64,000 nt of DNA from Brachypterus glaber (Eukaryota; Arthropoda; Insecta; Coleoptera; Kateretidae), in the NCBI GenBank assembly GCA_958510825.1, contig OY294049.1, forward strand, positions 5,208,001 to 5,272,000. The letters are read 5' to 3'. Under the pieces are notes generated by a model that saw only the letters and a program-made list of their open reading frames with translations, was not told the DNA's origin and made no database searches. Both the position numbers and the translations under genes were made by a program. This document shows, piece after piece, positions 10,205 through 23,367 of the stretch (its first letter is position 1; the number at the start of each line of letters is the position of its first letter).

Positions 10205-12858
10205 AATATTTACACTGCAAAAAAATATGGACAATGAACTTGGCTTTAAAAATTATTGTGAATAGTTGGAAAATTAAACACAAAATGATTTAATTTAGTA
10301 GTATTTAATGGTAAACTATCTCAATAATATAATGGAAATTACAATTTAGAAGAGTTGCATAGAAGTAGAATTTAGAAGTAAGAATTGATCTTTTATGTTC
10401 TTAAAGAATTTTAATCACATTTAATATATTATTCTAAAGTTAAGAAGCTATTTTTTTACTCTGTTTTCAAAGTTCGGTCTTACTAGAATAACCACTGTAT
10501 CCAAAATTGATAAATGCAGAAAAAAGTAAACATACAAAAGGGTTTATTCACAACCATTTAGTAATTGGCTAATTACATATATGCATAAAAGTTGGAAAAT
10601 GAATAATTATTAACTGCAACTTCCCAAAAAGTTTGAAACACCTCATTTCCCTCTCTTGGTCGGGAACGAGGTCGGGAAGGCTCTTGTAGCTAACTTCACG
10701 TTTCTCACTTGTCAAAAACTTGAATTTATCGACCTAAATTTTATGACAAAAATTTTAAATTCATTTATTTTTTTATTTATACATTTATTGATGATAAATT
10801 TTTATAAAATAACATCAAATATAAATTTAAGTTATATTTTTCTGGCATTTATAAAAAATAAACTACTTCCAACTTTATAGGTTATTATATTACTATTTTT
10901 TGGTTTGGACTTTTAGGTAGCTAACTTGATATAAAAAATAATCAAAATAGTTTTATAGTAAGATAAATTTAAGAATATTATTTACCTTGGTGGTCACTCA
11001 TTTGTCGTATTTCTTTAGTGTACTATAATCAAAATAGCCATTAAACTTTAGCTAGTGTATAAATTTAAATTTTCTGTTTTTCTTCGTATTTTATAAGGAA
11101 AACTATAAATAAATAGTTTATTTATTAACTTAATGATCTCTGCTGTCACAAAACAAACGCACTCAAAAACAAAAACAGAGGCTGCCCTATATCGCTAAAA
11201 GAAGGAAGTAAAGTAGGCATTTCTACTAGTTTTTAGATAAAAACATTTAAATGTATTACATACTTAATTTATATTGAATGAATATAAATGTTTTAAGATT
11301 GTTAATTAAGAAAAAAAAAGTTTATTTTATTGATTTCTATTTATTATTCTATATTCAAAAAGCAACATTTGTAACAAACTTCACTGCAACTAAACTTTTC
11401 AACATAACGTCAAAACAGTTTTTGTTGTGGGAAAGAATGCAATTAATTTAAAAAAAAAGAGGTATAGTTGTGAATAAAATAGTATACAAACCTCATGAGC
11501 TTGAAATAAAAAACTCTGCTGATTTAGTACTTTTTGAGTTGACTGAAAAAATGACAACTTTCAGGAAAATCCTGATATCTCCTAAACCAGAAGTAAAAAT
11601 GAAAAAAAAAATAAAAAATAAAATATTCATTAAAACTGCGGCAATAAGAAAGACTTTAATAATTTGATAAACCGTTGCAGTGGCGTACCATGCAAGTCCT
11701 AGAAGATGGGTTAAGAAACATAGTTGTACATTATTTGTTGCTGTTAATACGAAAAAAAAATAATTATTCTTAAAACAATCAAAAGTAGAGAATGTTTAAG
11801 CTTCAAAACAAAAAAATAATCAGTTAAATCCATTAATTAGTTTTCTAAATATTTGAATTTAAAAAATGTCAATTTTTTAGGTGTCCAGAATTTAATGCGC
11901 GGCAGTGTACTATTTTTAACAAGTAATTACGTAAGTAATAAAGTATCATGGCAGATTCCTTTATAATGTATATTTGCTATAAATATAATATTGACAATAG
12001 AAGGTATTTATTTCATAAAATTGTTATTAGCCGTTATTAAACATCCTACATAAACGTCAAAAGTAAACAGTAAACAAAACAATGTTTATGGCAAGTAAAC
12101 TATTAACAATAAAACTAGAATATTCGAGATACTTCGAAATATTATACAATATATGCTATGAATATGTTTTATAGATTAATTAGACTATTAAATTTGGGTA
12201 TTTAATCAAATTTGAGAGAAAAATATTTTTTAGGTTACCTTAGGTTAAGTTCTCGTGAACGTCAATATCTGACGTTTTAATACAACCCATCAGATATTTT
12301 TTTTTAACTTGTACTTATGCTTAGTTACGGCCTATAAATCTAAACTCCTAAAAGAAAAGATATCGTCATGTTATTATCTCAACCTCATACCTCGAAACAA
12401 TCGATTTTCGGTTCCTTGCACTAACCAACTCTGAGGTACATGATGACTGAAAGCTTATATAAACTCGAATACGAAGTAAATTATTATAATAATTGGAATA
12501 GTAGATTGGAGTTTAATAATTATTATAATATATCGTTAATTATTATATTATTTTTGGAGGATGTTGAGGAAGTAAACCGACGATATCTAATTTCTTTCAT
12601 TGCTACAGTCAAACAAATTAACCCAAACAGAAATTAAAAAAGTGCTACTAAATTCATAAACGAATGAATATTTTTGGTTAATTGAAATTAAAAAAAAAAA
12701 CAGTTTTTATTTTTTTTACAAGAGCTATAGGAATGTAAATTAAAGTAAAAAAAATCTAGCACCGTTAAAAATGATTTGTTGGATTTAGTCAAATTTAGCA
12801 CTAAAATTAAAAAGAATATAGACTTTCGAAAGTTTATGCAACAAGGGTCGAAACTCAC
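10205..12858. other. No gene recognised; probable intron of the Ig-exon gene
   Basis: The stretch lies immediately downstream (on the minus strand) of the splice donor of the Ig exon and has no exon-like segment that I can see. A 65-codon frame at 11470..11667 on the plus strand ends in a Lys-rich tail that could be a decayed transposase C-terminus, but similarity is too weak to claim. The remainder is AT-rich unique-looking DNA with small imperfect repeats. Confidence 0.5.
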
Positions 12859-13173
12859 GTATCAGATCCAACATGACACTAGCCTCCTTTGGTTCTGTTA
12901 ACTTCGTGTTGACTGCTTGGCATGTGAACAACCCATCCATGTCTTTTCGTGAAATGGACGGCCAAATTAGCTTGTTTTCAATGACATCGCCTGCTTTGTT
13001 TTCGAACTGATCATCGACCAGTAGGCCGTTGACAAGCCATCGGACAACAGGCTGAGGATGGCCACCCACTGTACGACACGTTAAGGTTATGTCATCCCCT
13101 TCCTCATGGGGTCCTACGCTGCTGTTTAACTGACGACCCCATTTGTCCAGAATTGTTGGTGGCTCGGGAGGAA
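12859..13173 (-). CDS. Internal exon encoding one Ig domain of a Sidestep-like cell-surface protein
   Basis: On the minus strand a pyrimidine-rich tract and TTTTCAG precede position 13173, and GTGAGT follows 12859, so both splice sites are strong. The exon is 315 bp, phase 1-1, and open throughout (about 104 residues). It begins PPEPPTILDKWGRQ and carries the first Ig cysteine near residue 32 (LTCR), the core tryptophan near 45 (VVRWLVNG) and the second cysteine near 84 (FTCQAVNT), then PKEAS..LDL. PP-x-P-x-x-L-D-x-W-G-R-Q and WLVNG with G-D-V-I-E-N are typical of the second Ig domain of insect Sidestep-family proteins. These are membrane proteins acting in motor-axon guidance as partners of Beat proteins. 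Which paralogue it is cannot be told. No stop or frameshift is present. The gene's other exons are not confidently visible, so introns must be long. Confidence 0.9.
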
Positions 13174-13436
13174 CTGAAAAGAAGAGAAAAAAGATTAAGG
13201 TTATGTTTTAAAGTATAACAATAAAATTTAAAATCATCCTATTTACTAAAAGTATTTTTATTTGAAACTTATAGGACAAGCAGTTCAATATAAGAGGCTT
13301 ATCGAACGGTCCTTACGGTATACTTTTTTAAGTATGTTATTACTTGATGTAAAAAAAATAAATACGTATTTAATAATTGTATACAACATAACACGATTTT
13401 TTAGAACCTACGTTAAAAATTATTTATCAGTTATTG

Positions 13437-15105
13437 TTAGGGAGCTACGGCCCTTTAAAACTGTACTAAAAATATGGTTTTAAATTAATAACTCTGGTAT
13501 CCTCTAAGCTATAGCGACGAGGTTTTTCATGTATACTAGTATTAATAAGGGTAATTAGAGGTCGTCACACGTACGAGGGTTGTCAGGCATTTGTGACGAA
13601 CTGTGACATGGGGGGAGGGGCGGCTTGGTCGAGTGTGACGTCACACCAAAAATTTTATTAACCTACTCAAAATGAATCGTCACGCAACTTGCGACAAAAT
13701 TACTATAATACTCTGTATGACGAATGACGACAACTCAGATGATGAAGATGCAATATGATTGGAAAACGAAGAAGTGGATATCCATTGCATTTCTGACTGA
13801 ATAGTCAAAGAAAATTGAGGGGATTCCAGTGATTCAAGACATTCAAAAATGGGTTGATTTACCCTGGAGGAAGATCGATAAGAAATATAAGATTGGAGTA
13901 GAGAAAATGTTGATCTCAAAATTTTTCAAATATTGTAAAGTCTTTGTGATAACATCTATGTCAATATAAGTATGTATATTTAAGGGGTCTTTGTACCTTC
14001 AAATTTAAAAAATATTTTTTTATGTTTATTTGTATTCAAAAAATAGATTTTTTTTTTGGCCATAATTTTTTTTGAAAAAAACATAAAAAAATGGTGGTCG
14101 ACTTGATTCCGGCCGTTTGGATCGACTGAAAAACAAAAACGGGATATTATTCAGTACTGAAGTCGCTATAGCCGAACCGGAAGATTTTTTTTGGCCTTTT
14201 TTTTGAAAATTTTTGATAAAAGCCATTTTGTTATGGTTAAGCCAAAAAAAATTCTGATGTTTTTTTCAACAAAAATTTTATGGCCAAAAATGTCACATTA
14301 AAAATCAAAAATAAAATATTTTTGTATTTTTTGAATATATTTATATTACATTCAAATTTTACATCTGATATCTTTTTCTTTCTAAATAAAAATAATAAAA
14401 AATATATATTTTTAAAATTTGAAGTTAGAAATACCCCTTAAATTAAAGACGTGTTACTACAAAATTAAATTTGCCTCTAATTATTCATATGTTTAACGAA
14501 TTCAATAAAATGTTAGAAAAATTCGATTTTTTGTAGTAAAATTAGAGTGTAACGTCACATGGGGGGGGAGGGGTTAAGACTGTGTGACAATGAGTGACAT
14601 GGGGGAGGGGAGGGGGGGTATAAAATCACCGTATTTTATGGGCGACCCCTTAGTTTATATTAATTTATTTTTTAATTTATCCAGAGGCGTGCCTCTGTGT
14701 GAGGCTTAACACATTTTTGCCCCAAACTTTTTTATGTGCATTTTTTTTTTATTTTTTGTAAAAAATATAGATTTCTTTAGTAAAAATACATAAAAAATGT
14801 CATACAATGTTACTGCAGGAGCAACCTTAAAAAATGCATTTAAGAGGAAGTAACATTTTGTCTCACCAAGAATGTTACGTTTTAAAAGGCTGTAACTTCT
14901 TTAATATTAAATTTAGATGTTTCGGTTAAGAATACTTTTTTGCTTATTTTTAATGCCCATCTTCTAAGGGCCATAGCTTCCCTAGGGCCATAGCTTCCCT
15001 AGGGCTGACTTCCGGACCAACGTTTCTAGTTTTTTTTTTCATATTTTTGGATGTAGAATCACCTCTTAAATTTCGGCATGTCAGTTATTGATTACCCTAT
15101 ATATC
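13437..15105. mobile_element. TACAGGG-related element split by a nested 1.1-kb insertion
   Basis: The left piece (13437..13557) starts at GGGAGCTACGGCCC and runs through the GCGACGAGGTTTTTCATGTATA block. The right piece (from about 14652) resumes with GAGGCTTAACACATTTTTG, AAACTTTTTTATG, TGTTACTGCAGGAG and AAATTTAGATGTTTCGG. It ends with the CTTCCGGACCAACG and GATGTAGAATCACC terminus near 15105. Interior order matches the copies at 2430 and 4999. The outer left terminal repeat is missing or truncated. Non-coding. Confidence 0.6.
13558..14649. mobile_element. Nested non-autonomous element, G-rich GTGACATGGGGG type
   Basis: The ends read GAGGTCGTC... and (complement) GGGGTCGCC..., with TTA on both sides (13555-13557 and 14650-14652) as a possible short target duplication. 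Near each end is a GTGACATGGGGGGAGGGG block in the same orientation plus a GTGACGTCACA or GTAACGTCACAT block. The middle holds only fragmentary frames, including an acidic, Ser-rich one at 13680..13919. The element interrupts the host repeat at 13437..15105. Superfamily not determined. Confidence 0.6.
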
Positions 15106-15442
15106 AATAATTTTAAAATAAAAAAAATACATACATAACATCTTCCTCCACTTTCCGCTTCAGTTTATATATAATTCGATTTAAGCTTGTTTTTCTATAT
15201 GAATTCATTTAAAATAATGTTTATACTAGGTATAAAAGGTTTTTGTCTGTAATAATACTCAAATTTGATATTTTAATTTATGAAAATTATGCGCAAACAA
15301 AATAACGACTCTATTATAAATTTCCAAATTATAAAAACAACTATTTCTTATAATATCTACCTAATATATAATACCGTAAAGATAGCTTATTTGCGTAATA
15401 CCGTAAAGGTAGCTTATTTTGCATATATATATTTTAAATAGA

Positions 15443-16656
15443 TCACGGCGAGCTTGGACTAATTTTTAATTAGGAATGTAATCACTAATGTTTTTTTTTA
15501 TAAATTCATTTGGCATCCACTGATTATTACAGGACCAAAATGAAAAAAATCCTCTTGGCTCTTTTTAAGAAAATTTGATTTTTATTTCTTTTTATATTCT
15601 TTCCAGTGTATGTTTAAGTTTTATTACGGATATTAAAAGAGATTATTTTAAGCAATTTTGTATAGTATATTTGTTTTTATTTTCATTTGTTTCTAAATAT
15701 TGAAAACTAAAATTGACAAAACTCATGTTTTAGTCGAGTCTGCCATTATATCTGTTGAAATATTTAAAATCAAAATTGACAAAGTTGATTTTTCCTTTTA
15801 TATTTTAATCAAGTCTGTCATTGTAACCTATTGAGATGTTTAAAAAATTTAAATTAATTTAAAATTAGGTTAACGCCATCTACAAATTGTATGTTAGAAA
15901 ATTACCACAAAATGGCTCTAAGCGCCAGAACACAATAGTTCGTAATAAAATTAAGTTGTCGTTAGAACCATTTGTGGTAATTTTCTAAAATAAATCTTAT
16001 AGATGGTGTTAAGCTAATTTTAAATTATTTTAATTTTTTTAAACATCTAAATAGGTTACAATGGCAGACTTGATTAAAAAATCAACTTTATCAATTTTGA
16101 TTTTAAATATCTTGGAAACAAATGAAAATAAAAATAAAGGTAGGTACTGTACAAAATTGCTTAAAAAATAAACTCTTTTGTTTAAAAGCAGCTGGAGGCA
16201 GCTTGGAAGCTGGACTCCAACTGTGACTCACTCAACCCGCAGCCTCAGAGGTTTGTAAATAGACTTAACTTCAAAGTGAGTCAAAGAAAAGAATGATCAT
16301 AGGTGAATAATATTTTATTTGAATAGAATTTGGTTTACAATTTAGAACTTAAGTGTTAATAATCTGCACGATTTAGCATTGACTATGTTTTATATTTTAA
16401 TATTGCTGTTCCTTGTAACCAAATTCTTCTTTTTTATACAAATATGTATATTTTAAATAATGCCTGTTCAGGTTTTCTGAACACATTCGATATCCGTAAT
16501 AAAAATTAAACATATACTGTAAAAAATATAAAAACAAATGAAAATCGTATTTTCTTAAAGAGAGTTTTACTCTTAGAATAATCAGGGGATGTCCCCAAAT
16601 CAGTTTCTAAAAAAAACTAACATTTCTGAATAAAAGTAAGTTCAAGCTCGCCGTGA
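15443..16656. mobile_element. 1.2-kb foldback element
   Basis: Terminal 18 bp TCACGGCGAGCTTGGACT (15443..15460) is matched by the reverse complement at 16639..16656 with one mismatch. Inverted similarity continues inward: CAGTGTATGTTTAAG with TTATTACGGAT pairs with 16490..16530, and the inner arms 15700..15925 and 15960..16140 pair closely around GGTAATTTTCTA. A roughly 280-bp stretch at about 16190..16470 has no partner and may be a later insertion or an arm deletion. No coding sequence. Confidence 0.7.
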
Positions 16657-16659
16657 AAA

Positions 16660-19600
16660 ACGTCGATTTTTACTTGTACCCTAGTCCCCTTTAAATTCAT
16701 TGTTGTGATAAAACAATCCGGATTTGTATAGCATGTTGGTTTTGTCCTGATTCTGACAAGATTGCATGTTAAATAAATAATCAAACAACTGTGAAGACAC
16801 ATGTTTCGTATTCTATGGTATACTCCTCCCAATAAAAAATATTCTTTTCTTCTGGTGAAGTTTTAAGTTAAACTAATTTTTATGGTATTGCGATATTTTT
16901 TATTTTTTATTTTTAAGGGGGCGCCACTATAACTATATATTTTTTGACGTTAATAGCACGTTTTTTAATTTTTTAAAAGTCTAGCGTCCTATAATTTTGT
17001 TTTTATTTGATTGATTCTAAAAGCGACACTTTTTGTTCATGTTTTAGGGCGAAAAGTTGAACTTTTGGCCCTAGCCAAAAAGTTTTTTTCTCCCGCTAAC
17101 TAAAACTTGTTATTTTTAAGCTTTTTAAAAGAAGATGCTTTACCTTTTGGTCACTTTTGGTCTTGAACTAACCGTTCTTTTTGACCAGATACAGTTATTA
17201 TAATCATTTCATACAAAATAAAAAAATTTCCATAACATAACCTCAAAATATATGTCAACTGTTACCCACTAAAATAAATTAAAACAAAAAATTTCAATTG
17301 TAAAATCACTTTCAATATTTATAATATTCATAGAACGGTTTCACAAGTGTTATTTTCAGAACAGACACATTTTAACAGAAATTAATCACCAAGCTATAGC
17401 TTTTTTAATTTGAAAATGAAACCGCAAGCAAAAGAAACGATTCAATAGTTTTTTTTTTCATGTTGCGTGGGGATCCAAATGTACCAGCACGGTCTCTATG
17501 TTAATATGACAACATTTTGTATACAATACACACATTGAAGTATTTAATATCACAAGTAAAGTATTAAATAATAATGGTGGCGATATAAATAAAAAATATG
17601 TATTAACAAATAATATTCAGTATTAAAAATACAACGAAATTTTCTGAGGGTAGAATATAACATTGTGTTAAATAAAAAATCTACTTTTTGTAGTTTTTGT
17701 TTTCTTTTTCAGTACTAGGTTATAGATAAAACTGGAACTTTTTTAAGAATCAAAACTAGCTTTTACCAATATGAAATAAAGAATCCTAACTGACCATTAT
17801 GACGTGGTAGAAGTGCAAAATTATATGGATAATAGATTATTTCGTAGTTTTACCACATCTAGTTGGTAAATCCTAGGTTTAACAAGTCAATCCTGGGTTT
17901 AACCAGATTTCAAGCTTATACTGTACATATAATGCACATATAATACTTTTACTGTAACATATAATGCACCTTTTTGATTTTGGATTAAAAAAATCTTTTT
18001 TTTTTAATATGACCAAAACGTATAATACTTCTCTGCTGTGAAGCTGCGGGGATTATAATAAATAATCAAATAACAATATAAAATATATTTATTCTGGATA
18101 TTGATTAAACTGATTTGATTTCGTTGATTTAACATTAAATCAGAAATATAAATATGGAACAAGTAGCGAAGATATAAATTGTTTTTTATTTCAAAGTATA
18201 CTTCCGGAATTTTTATATCGGTTTGTCCACTTAAAAATTCATATTTTGTCCTTTTCGAGTAGTGCACTGCACCTGGTGATCTCGCACGGTATTTCGGAAA
18301 CAAGCCGTGAAGATATGTAATTCTACGCATTCCATTATATATTATTCATAGTATTATTAAATGGTATATTGCATTTTCAAAATACTTTATAAAAATATTT
18401 TTCGAAAAAAATTACAACAGAACTTTCTCGTTGACTGTACTAAACATACAAAAGACCCAAATTTCAATTGTATTAACACTAAGTACGGTTGGTTCAATTT
18501 CTGTAGATAAGGCGGTTTTCTGTAATATTAAGTAACCCGATTTTGTTTAATACAAAATATAATTTCCCTTCATTACTTTATTTGCTTTTAATTTATTGCC
18601 TTTCCTCTGGAATTAAAAAATCCCTTCAAACCTTTAAAAAAATTGATTTGTAAAGTAAGTTTTAAAATGTTTTTTCTTTTTCTTCCGATCGTCTGATATC
18701 TCTTCTTTAAGCCGAAAGTAGAGATTTTCAAGTTTTAGGAATAATGTATTATAGAAATATTATTTACATAATTATGTATGTATAATTATTAGATATAGTA
18801 ATTTTCTTATAAGAGACTTCTTTAACAACTTTCAGGAGAAATATAAACCAAATTTGGCACGTACGCGTACATAATAATATTATCATATATATTTTTATAT
18901 TAATATATAATATTAATAATATATAATATAATATATAATAATATATATATTATATAATAATTAACCCCCAAACCGACATTTTAAACACTCTTTTACAATA
19001 TCTAGAAAATATTTATAATATTATAATATCTTTTGTACATTAAAATTCTAAAAAAAAATCTGAAAATTGGCTCGAGACGCCCCAAACCCCCCTATTTAAA
19101 AAAAAAATTAATATACTACTAGAATAGCTTATATTGGTATATAAATAGAGCATACAAGATAAACCCAGGAAAATTTAAAAATTTAGGCTTTCGTCCTCTT
19201 TAAGGCCCCCCAAGCGGGTCCTATTTGTTAGATATTATTTAAAATTTAATTTTTGAGTTACAGGTAAAAAGTTTTAGCAGAAAAAAGTAAACTGTAGCAA
19301 ATATTGGTGAATTGGAAAAATTATAAATCAGCGTGTATCTGTTTTATTATACTCAAAACAAAAGAGGGCGATAAAAAAAATTTTGTCGTTGAAATTTTTT
19401 AATTTTTGCTTTTCCTATTTAAGGAAAGGGCCAGGAATCAAATTTTATTCTCAAAGTTCTTGGGCAATTTTTTATTTTATTTGACCTTTTTGCGAACTGT
19501 GAGTATTGTTGGTAGGTAAACATAACCTTAACATTTTATTAATTTAAAGTTTTATCTATTTTTACTATCAGTTTCACTGTCTTTTCACTATTTTTAGTAT

Positions 19601-19975
19601 GTGGCCTGAAGATCTCTCACATTATTTAGGGACGAAACATATGTAATCAAAATATAATAAAAAATTGTGGAGAAGACTAAGTTTTCTTTTTTTTTTTAAA
19701 TATCTTACTCCACTTTAAGAATGGACAATACATTATATAATAATAATAATTTAATGTATATTATATATATTTTAAATATTTAAATATGACAAAAGCAAAT
19801 AGTGTACTATATTGTAGGATGAATGGAAGATTAATGTTTAAGAAAAAATATTAAAAGCCTACCTCAACTGTCTTAAAATATTACTCTAATCAATGCAATG
19901 CCACTCTAAGATTTGAGAGAGAGGCGAGTTTTAATAAACTTATTAAAAATACCAAACGGGGTACTACCCGCATAT
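16660..19975. other. No gene recognised
   Basis: AT-rich DNA with low-complexity TA tracts (about 18885..18965) and poly-T or poly-A runs. A 108-codon minus-strand frame at 18004..18330 shows no motif I recognise. A CTGAAGA...CGAAAC phrase at 19606..19638 is discussed under findings. No exon is supported. Confidence 0.5.
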
Positions 19976-19978
19976 AAG

Positions 19979-20895
19979 CGGAGAATAACGATATGTACCA
20001 ATCCTAATCTGCGGTAAGTGCATCAAAGATGTTACTTGCCGCGTCTTTCTATGTGAAATTTTGTTTTTAAAAGAGAAACAGGATAAAGCAAATACAAAAA
20101 AATCTAAATTTATGGGTATTTTAGTTGCAGTCAGACAAAACTAATAGATAGATACATTTATTGTTTAAAGAAATATACATTTCTTATAAGAAAACAAAAT
20201 TAATATTATTATAAAATATTGATCAATCAACAAATAAAACAAAGAAATTACAAAAATACATTATTTAATATTATAGTACTATTGTTTAATAGGTACTACT
20301 ATAGTACCTACTAGTAAATATATCTGTTTAAATATAATTAAACAATGATATAATATAAAAACTGCTGCCCTTATAGGCCTAGGTTTATTAAAATCAAAAA
20401 CAAAAAAAAAACAAAAATTTAAAAATTTAAAAAAATTAAGAAAAATTCGTTTTTTAAAAAAAGATCTTTTTTAAAAAAAAAACTCTTTTTTTTTAATTAT
20501 TTTTTTATTTGTATTTGGGAAAATACAATATACCATTTACTGTGAATAGTATCTAATGGAATTCGTAGCACTTTACGGCTTGTTATAATTTAAGGTATCA
20601 AAAATTTATATTGTTACAGAAAATCATAAAAAATATTTGATGTTATAATTTATTTCAAAAATTCACTTGCACGCACAAAATAATTATAATTAAATTTAAT
20701 TTTAAATATAGATACCACAAATTAACAAATTTTTTAAATACCAAAAAGCATAAATATAGTTAGTTTAGATATTATTTCGTTTATTAAAAAATTAAAATCC
20801 ATGCCAAACTTTTACATAGAAAGAACGCGGCAGGTAATTTATTCGGTGTACTTACCGCAGATTTCCTTAAGATTGGTACTTACCCTTATTCTCCG
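19979..20895. mobile_element. 0.9-kb element with about 90-bp terminal inverted repeats
   Basis: The left end (CGGAGAATAACGATATGTACC, then CTGCGGTAAGTGCA, then TTGCCGCGTCTTTCTATGTGA) is the reverse complement of 20808..20895 with mismatches. The GC-richer ends stand out from the very AT-rich interior, which has no frame of note. Adjacent bases do not show a clear target duplication. Confidence 0.65.
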
Positions 20896-21222
20896 TAGTA
20901 AAATATTACTAAGCTCGAAAACCGTATGTGTCAGGTGTACATGCCGCGTTCCTCTTTAGGAGGGCAGTATACACGTATATCATTCATTTTAAACTTTCAA
21001 CAAAACTTATCCTTCTAAATATAGAAATGAGAAGATTGGGCAGAACAAATTAAATATAAATTGATTGATGCGAATATATTTGCAATCTACCTTGATCGAA
21101 AAAGACCAGTGTCCTGGCGAAGTCGGTTAAAATCTGTCAATTGAGATTTCTCCCGTTAGATTAGGTAGGGACAAAAGTTCTACCCAAAAAGAATAGAAGA
21201 CATACATACACTCCCACTTCCA

Positions 21223-21465
21223 CCCAACCAAACAAATTCTGTATTTGTTCTTTGTTGAACAAATACAATATTTACTTGGCCGGGCGAAATTAAAGAAATT
21301 ACTGGCGCCATCTAAATTTTAGTACAATTATTATATTCTACAGATTCACATTAGCTATGTTCGTTCGTGCCGCTCACTGCTACACTTTCCGGCCAACCAA
21401 ATAAATACTGTATTTGTTATATGAAAAACAAATACAGTATTTATTTGGTTGGCTGAAAAGTGTAG
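21223..21465. repeat. Two related short hairpins
   Basis: The second hairpin (21380..21465) has nearly perfect 38-39-bp arms from CTACACTTTCCGGCCAACC to ACTGTATTTGTT around an 8-base loop. The first (21223..21284) shares CCAACCAAA, CTGTATTTGTT and the complementary arm but is more diverged. A GGCGCCATCT phrase lies between. They look like small hairpin MITEs; a transcript function is not shown. Confidence 0.65.
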
Positions 21466-21986
21466 CACAAATGAGATAGAGATAGGGTAGACGTCTTTTG
21501 TTTCATAATTCTAGTTGTAGAGAGCTCCATTAGCCCTTTTGTGAGCGGTGGGAAGTATGCTTCCCGGTTATTAGCATTTGTTTTGTTCCAAATTAAGCAT
21601 CATTAAACATCATTCAAATCTATTGTATTGGATTTAGTTATTGTAACTTTCATTAAATATAATTGTTAATATAACAATTATAAACCTAGGTTAAAATTTA
21701 TTTTATTTTAGTCAAACTTCACGTGTGATAAAATGGTTTATTATTGCAGTTTTGTTAACTATTTACGTTAACATCATCAGATACTATTAATATTATAAAA
21801 ACATTTTAAAAGTTAGAATTTAAATTAAAATTAAAAAAAATAAAATTCTGCCCACGAAAGGGTTTATAATTTCCAGGCTACTTTATTTTCGTTAAGATTT
21901 TTCAGAACGCAAAACTACTGATATTAAGGTAACAAAAAATAATAATTTTTACTTAATATGTGTTAGTAGTGAAAAAAATAGTATTA

Positions 21987-22077
21987 AAACCACGGTTGTA
22001 AATAATGCCCTTATAGCCCTCGCGATGTATATCATTCGGCGTGGAGCTCTATAAAGGCATAATTCACAACCTTGGTA
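21987..22077. repeat. 90-bp hairpin
   Basis: ACCACGGTTGTAAATAATGCC at the left pairs with GGCATAATTCACAACCTTGG at the right. The centre (CCCTCGCGATGTATATCATTCGGCG) is GC-richer than its surroundings. It is short and non-coding; origin unknown. Confidence 0.55.
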
Positions 22078-22439
22078 TATAATATACTATTTCGTTAATG
22101 TTAATTAACCTACTAATTTGGGCCTGTGTAATTTATTAGAATTATAACCACACACAGAAAAATGTTGTCTTAAATCAAGAAAAAAATTATTTAAAGAATA
22201 ATGCGTTTAGCGTTGAGATAATGCATTTTTCTTGGATAAAAATATAGAAATTATCTTCCTAAAGAATATTAGTTATTTGAATAAAGAAAATATTTTTCCT
22301 TCAAGAATAAACTTTAAAAATGTTGTCATCTAAAAGGAAACTAATATAAATTCTTAAATAAAAAATATTGGTTTCCTTAAAGCAAATTAGATTTAGTCGA
22401 AAACAATATTTTTAAGAGAATAAATTTCTTAACTTAAAG

Positions 22440-23045
22440 AACACACACATACAGCCACACAAAAAGAAAAAAAGGTCCGGAATTTTTAAGAGACCATTAT
22501 ATTCCTATGTATTTTTAGGCGCTGAATCCGAATTTATAGTCAAAATACCACCTCATTCTATTAGTTTTGGAGATAACCTCAAAAAACCTTATTTTCGAGT
22601 ATGAAAATAACGTTTTTTAACGTTATCTCTTAAACTAATTGGATAAGGTGTTCTTTTAACCTCAAATTCAGATTTAGCGCCTTAAAATACATAGGAATAC
22701 AATGATCTCCAAAAAAATTATTGACCTTTATTTTTATTTTTGTTGTGACACATGTAGCCACAACAAAAATAAAAAAAAGTCAAGATTTTTTTCGGAGGCC
22801 ATGTATTTTGAGCCGATGGATCCAAATTTGAGGTCAAAATAGCACCTTATCCTATTAGTTTTGGAAATAAACCCAAAAAACTTTATTTTCGAGTATATGA
22901 AAGAAAAGTTTTTCGAGGTTATCTCCAAAACTTATCAAATGAGGTGTTATTTTGACCTCAAATTCGGATTCAGCGTCTCAAATACATAGGAACACAATAG
23001 TTCAAAAAAAACCGGACCTTGTTTTATTTGAATTTTTTTCTGTGT
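22440..23045. repeat. Two tandem hairpins, GCGCTGAATCCGAATT family
   Basis: The first hairpin (about 22470..22720) and second (about 22740..23020) have arms that share CTATGTATTTT(A/G)AG, GCTGAATCCGAATTT, GGTCAAAATA(C/G)CACCT and TTTTGGAGATAACCTC with their complements. Outer ends carry AAGGTCCGG and its complement. The 64-codon frame inside is a by-product of the palindrome. A similar two-hairpin layout with different sequence occurs at 50110..50490. Confidence 0.7.
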
Positions 23046-23367
23046 ACAGTGTACAAGATTATAATAAATTATTAGTGCAAATATAATAAACACACTTTGT
23101 TTTGAAAATTGTCCTAGAAATGAACAATTAATGTGTAATTATTCTTAATGAAAATAGACACTTTAAATGTAAAATATCTACAGAAACTGTTTCAATATTA
23201 TATAAATAAAATATGTGCTAATGGCTCTGTTTTCAATTTTGCGCTAAAACAACTAATAAATAGTAATTTTCCTAACAAAAATAGACACTTTGATTGCAAA
23301 AAATTTTCACCTAAAAGGTCATTTTCGGATTAGGCGTTAAGGCTTAAAATTTATGTGTGAAAGATTA

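Noticed and set aside
11470..11667. 65-codon frame with Lys-rich end, considered as a pogo-type transposase tail
   Set aside because: Too short and without a diagnostic motif; no terminal repeats flank it.
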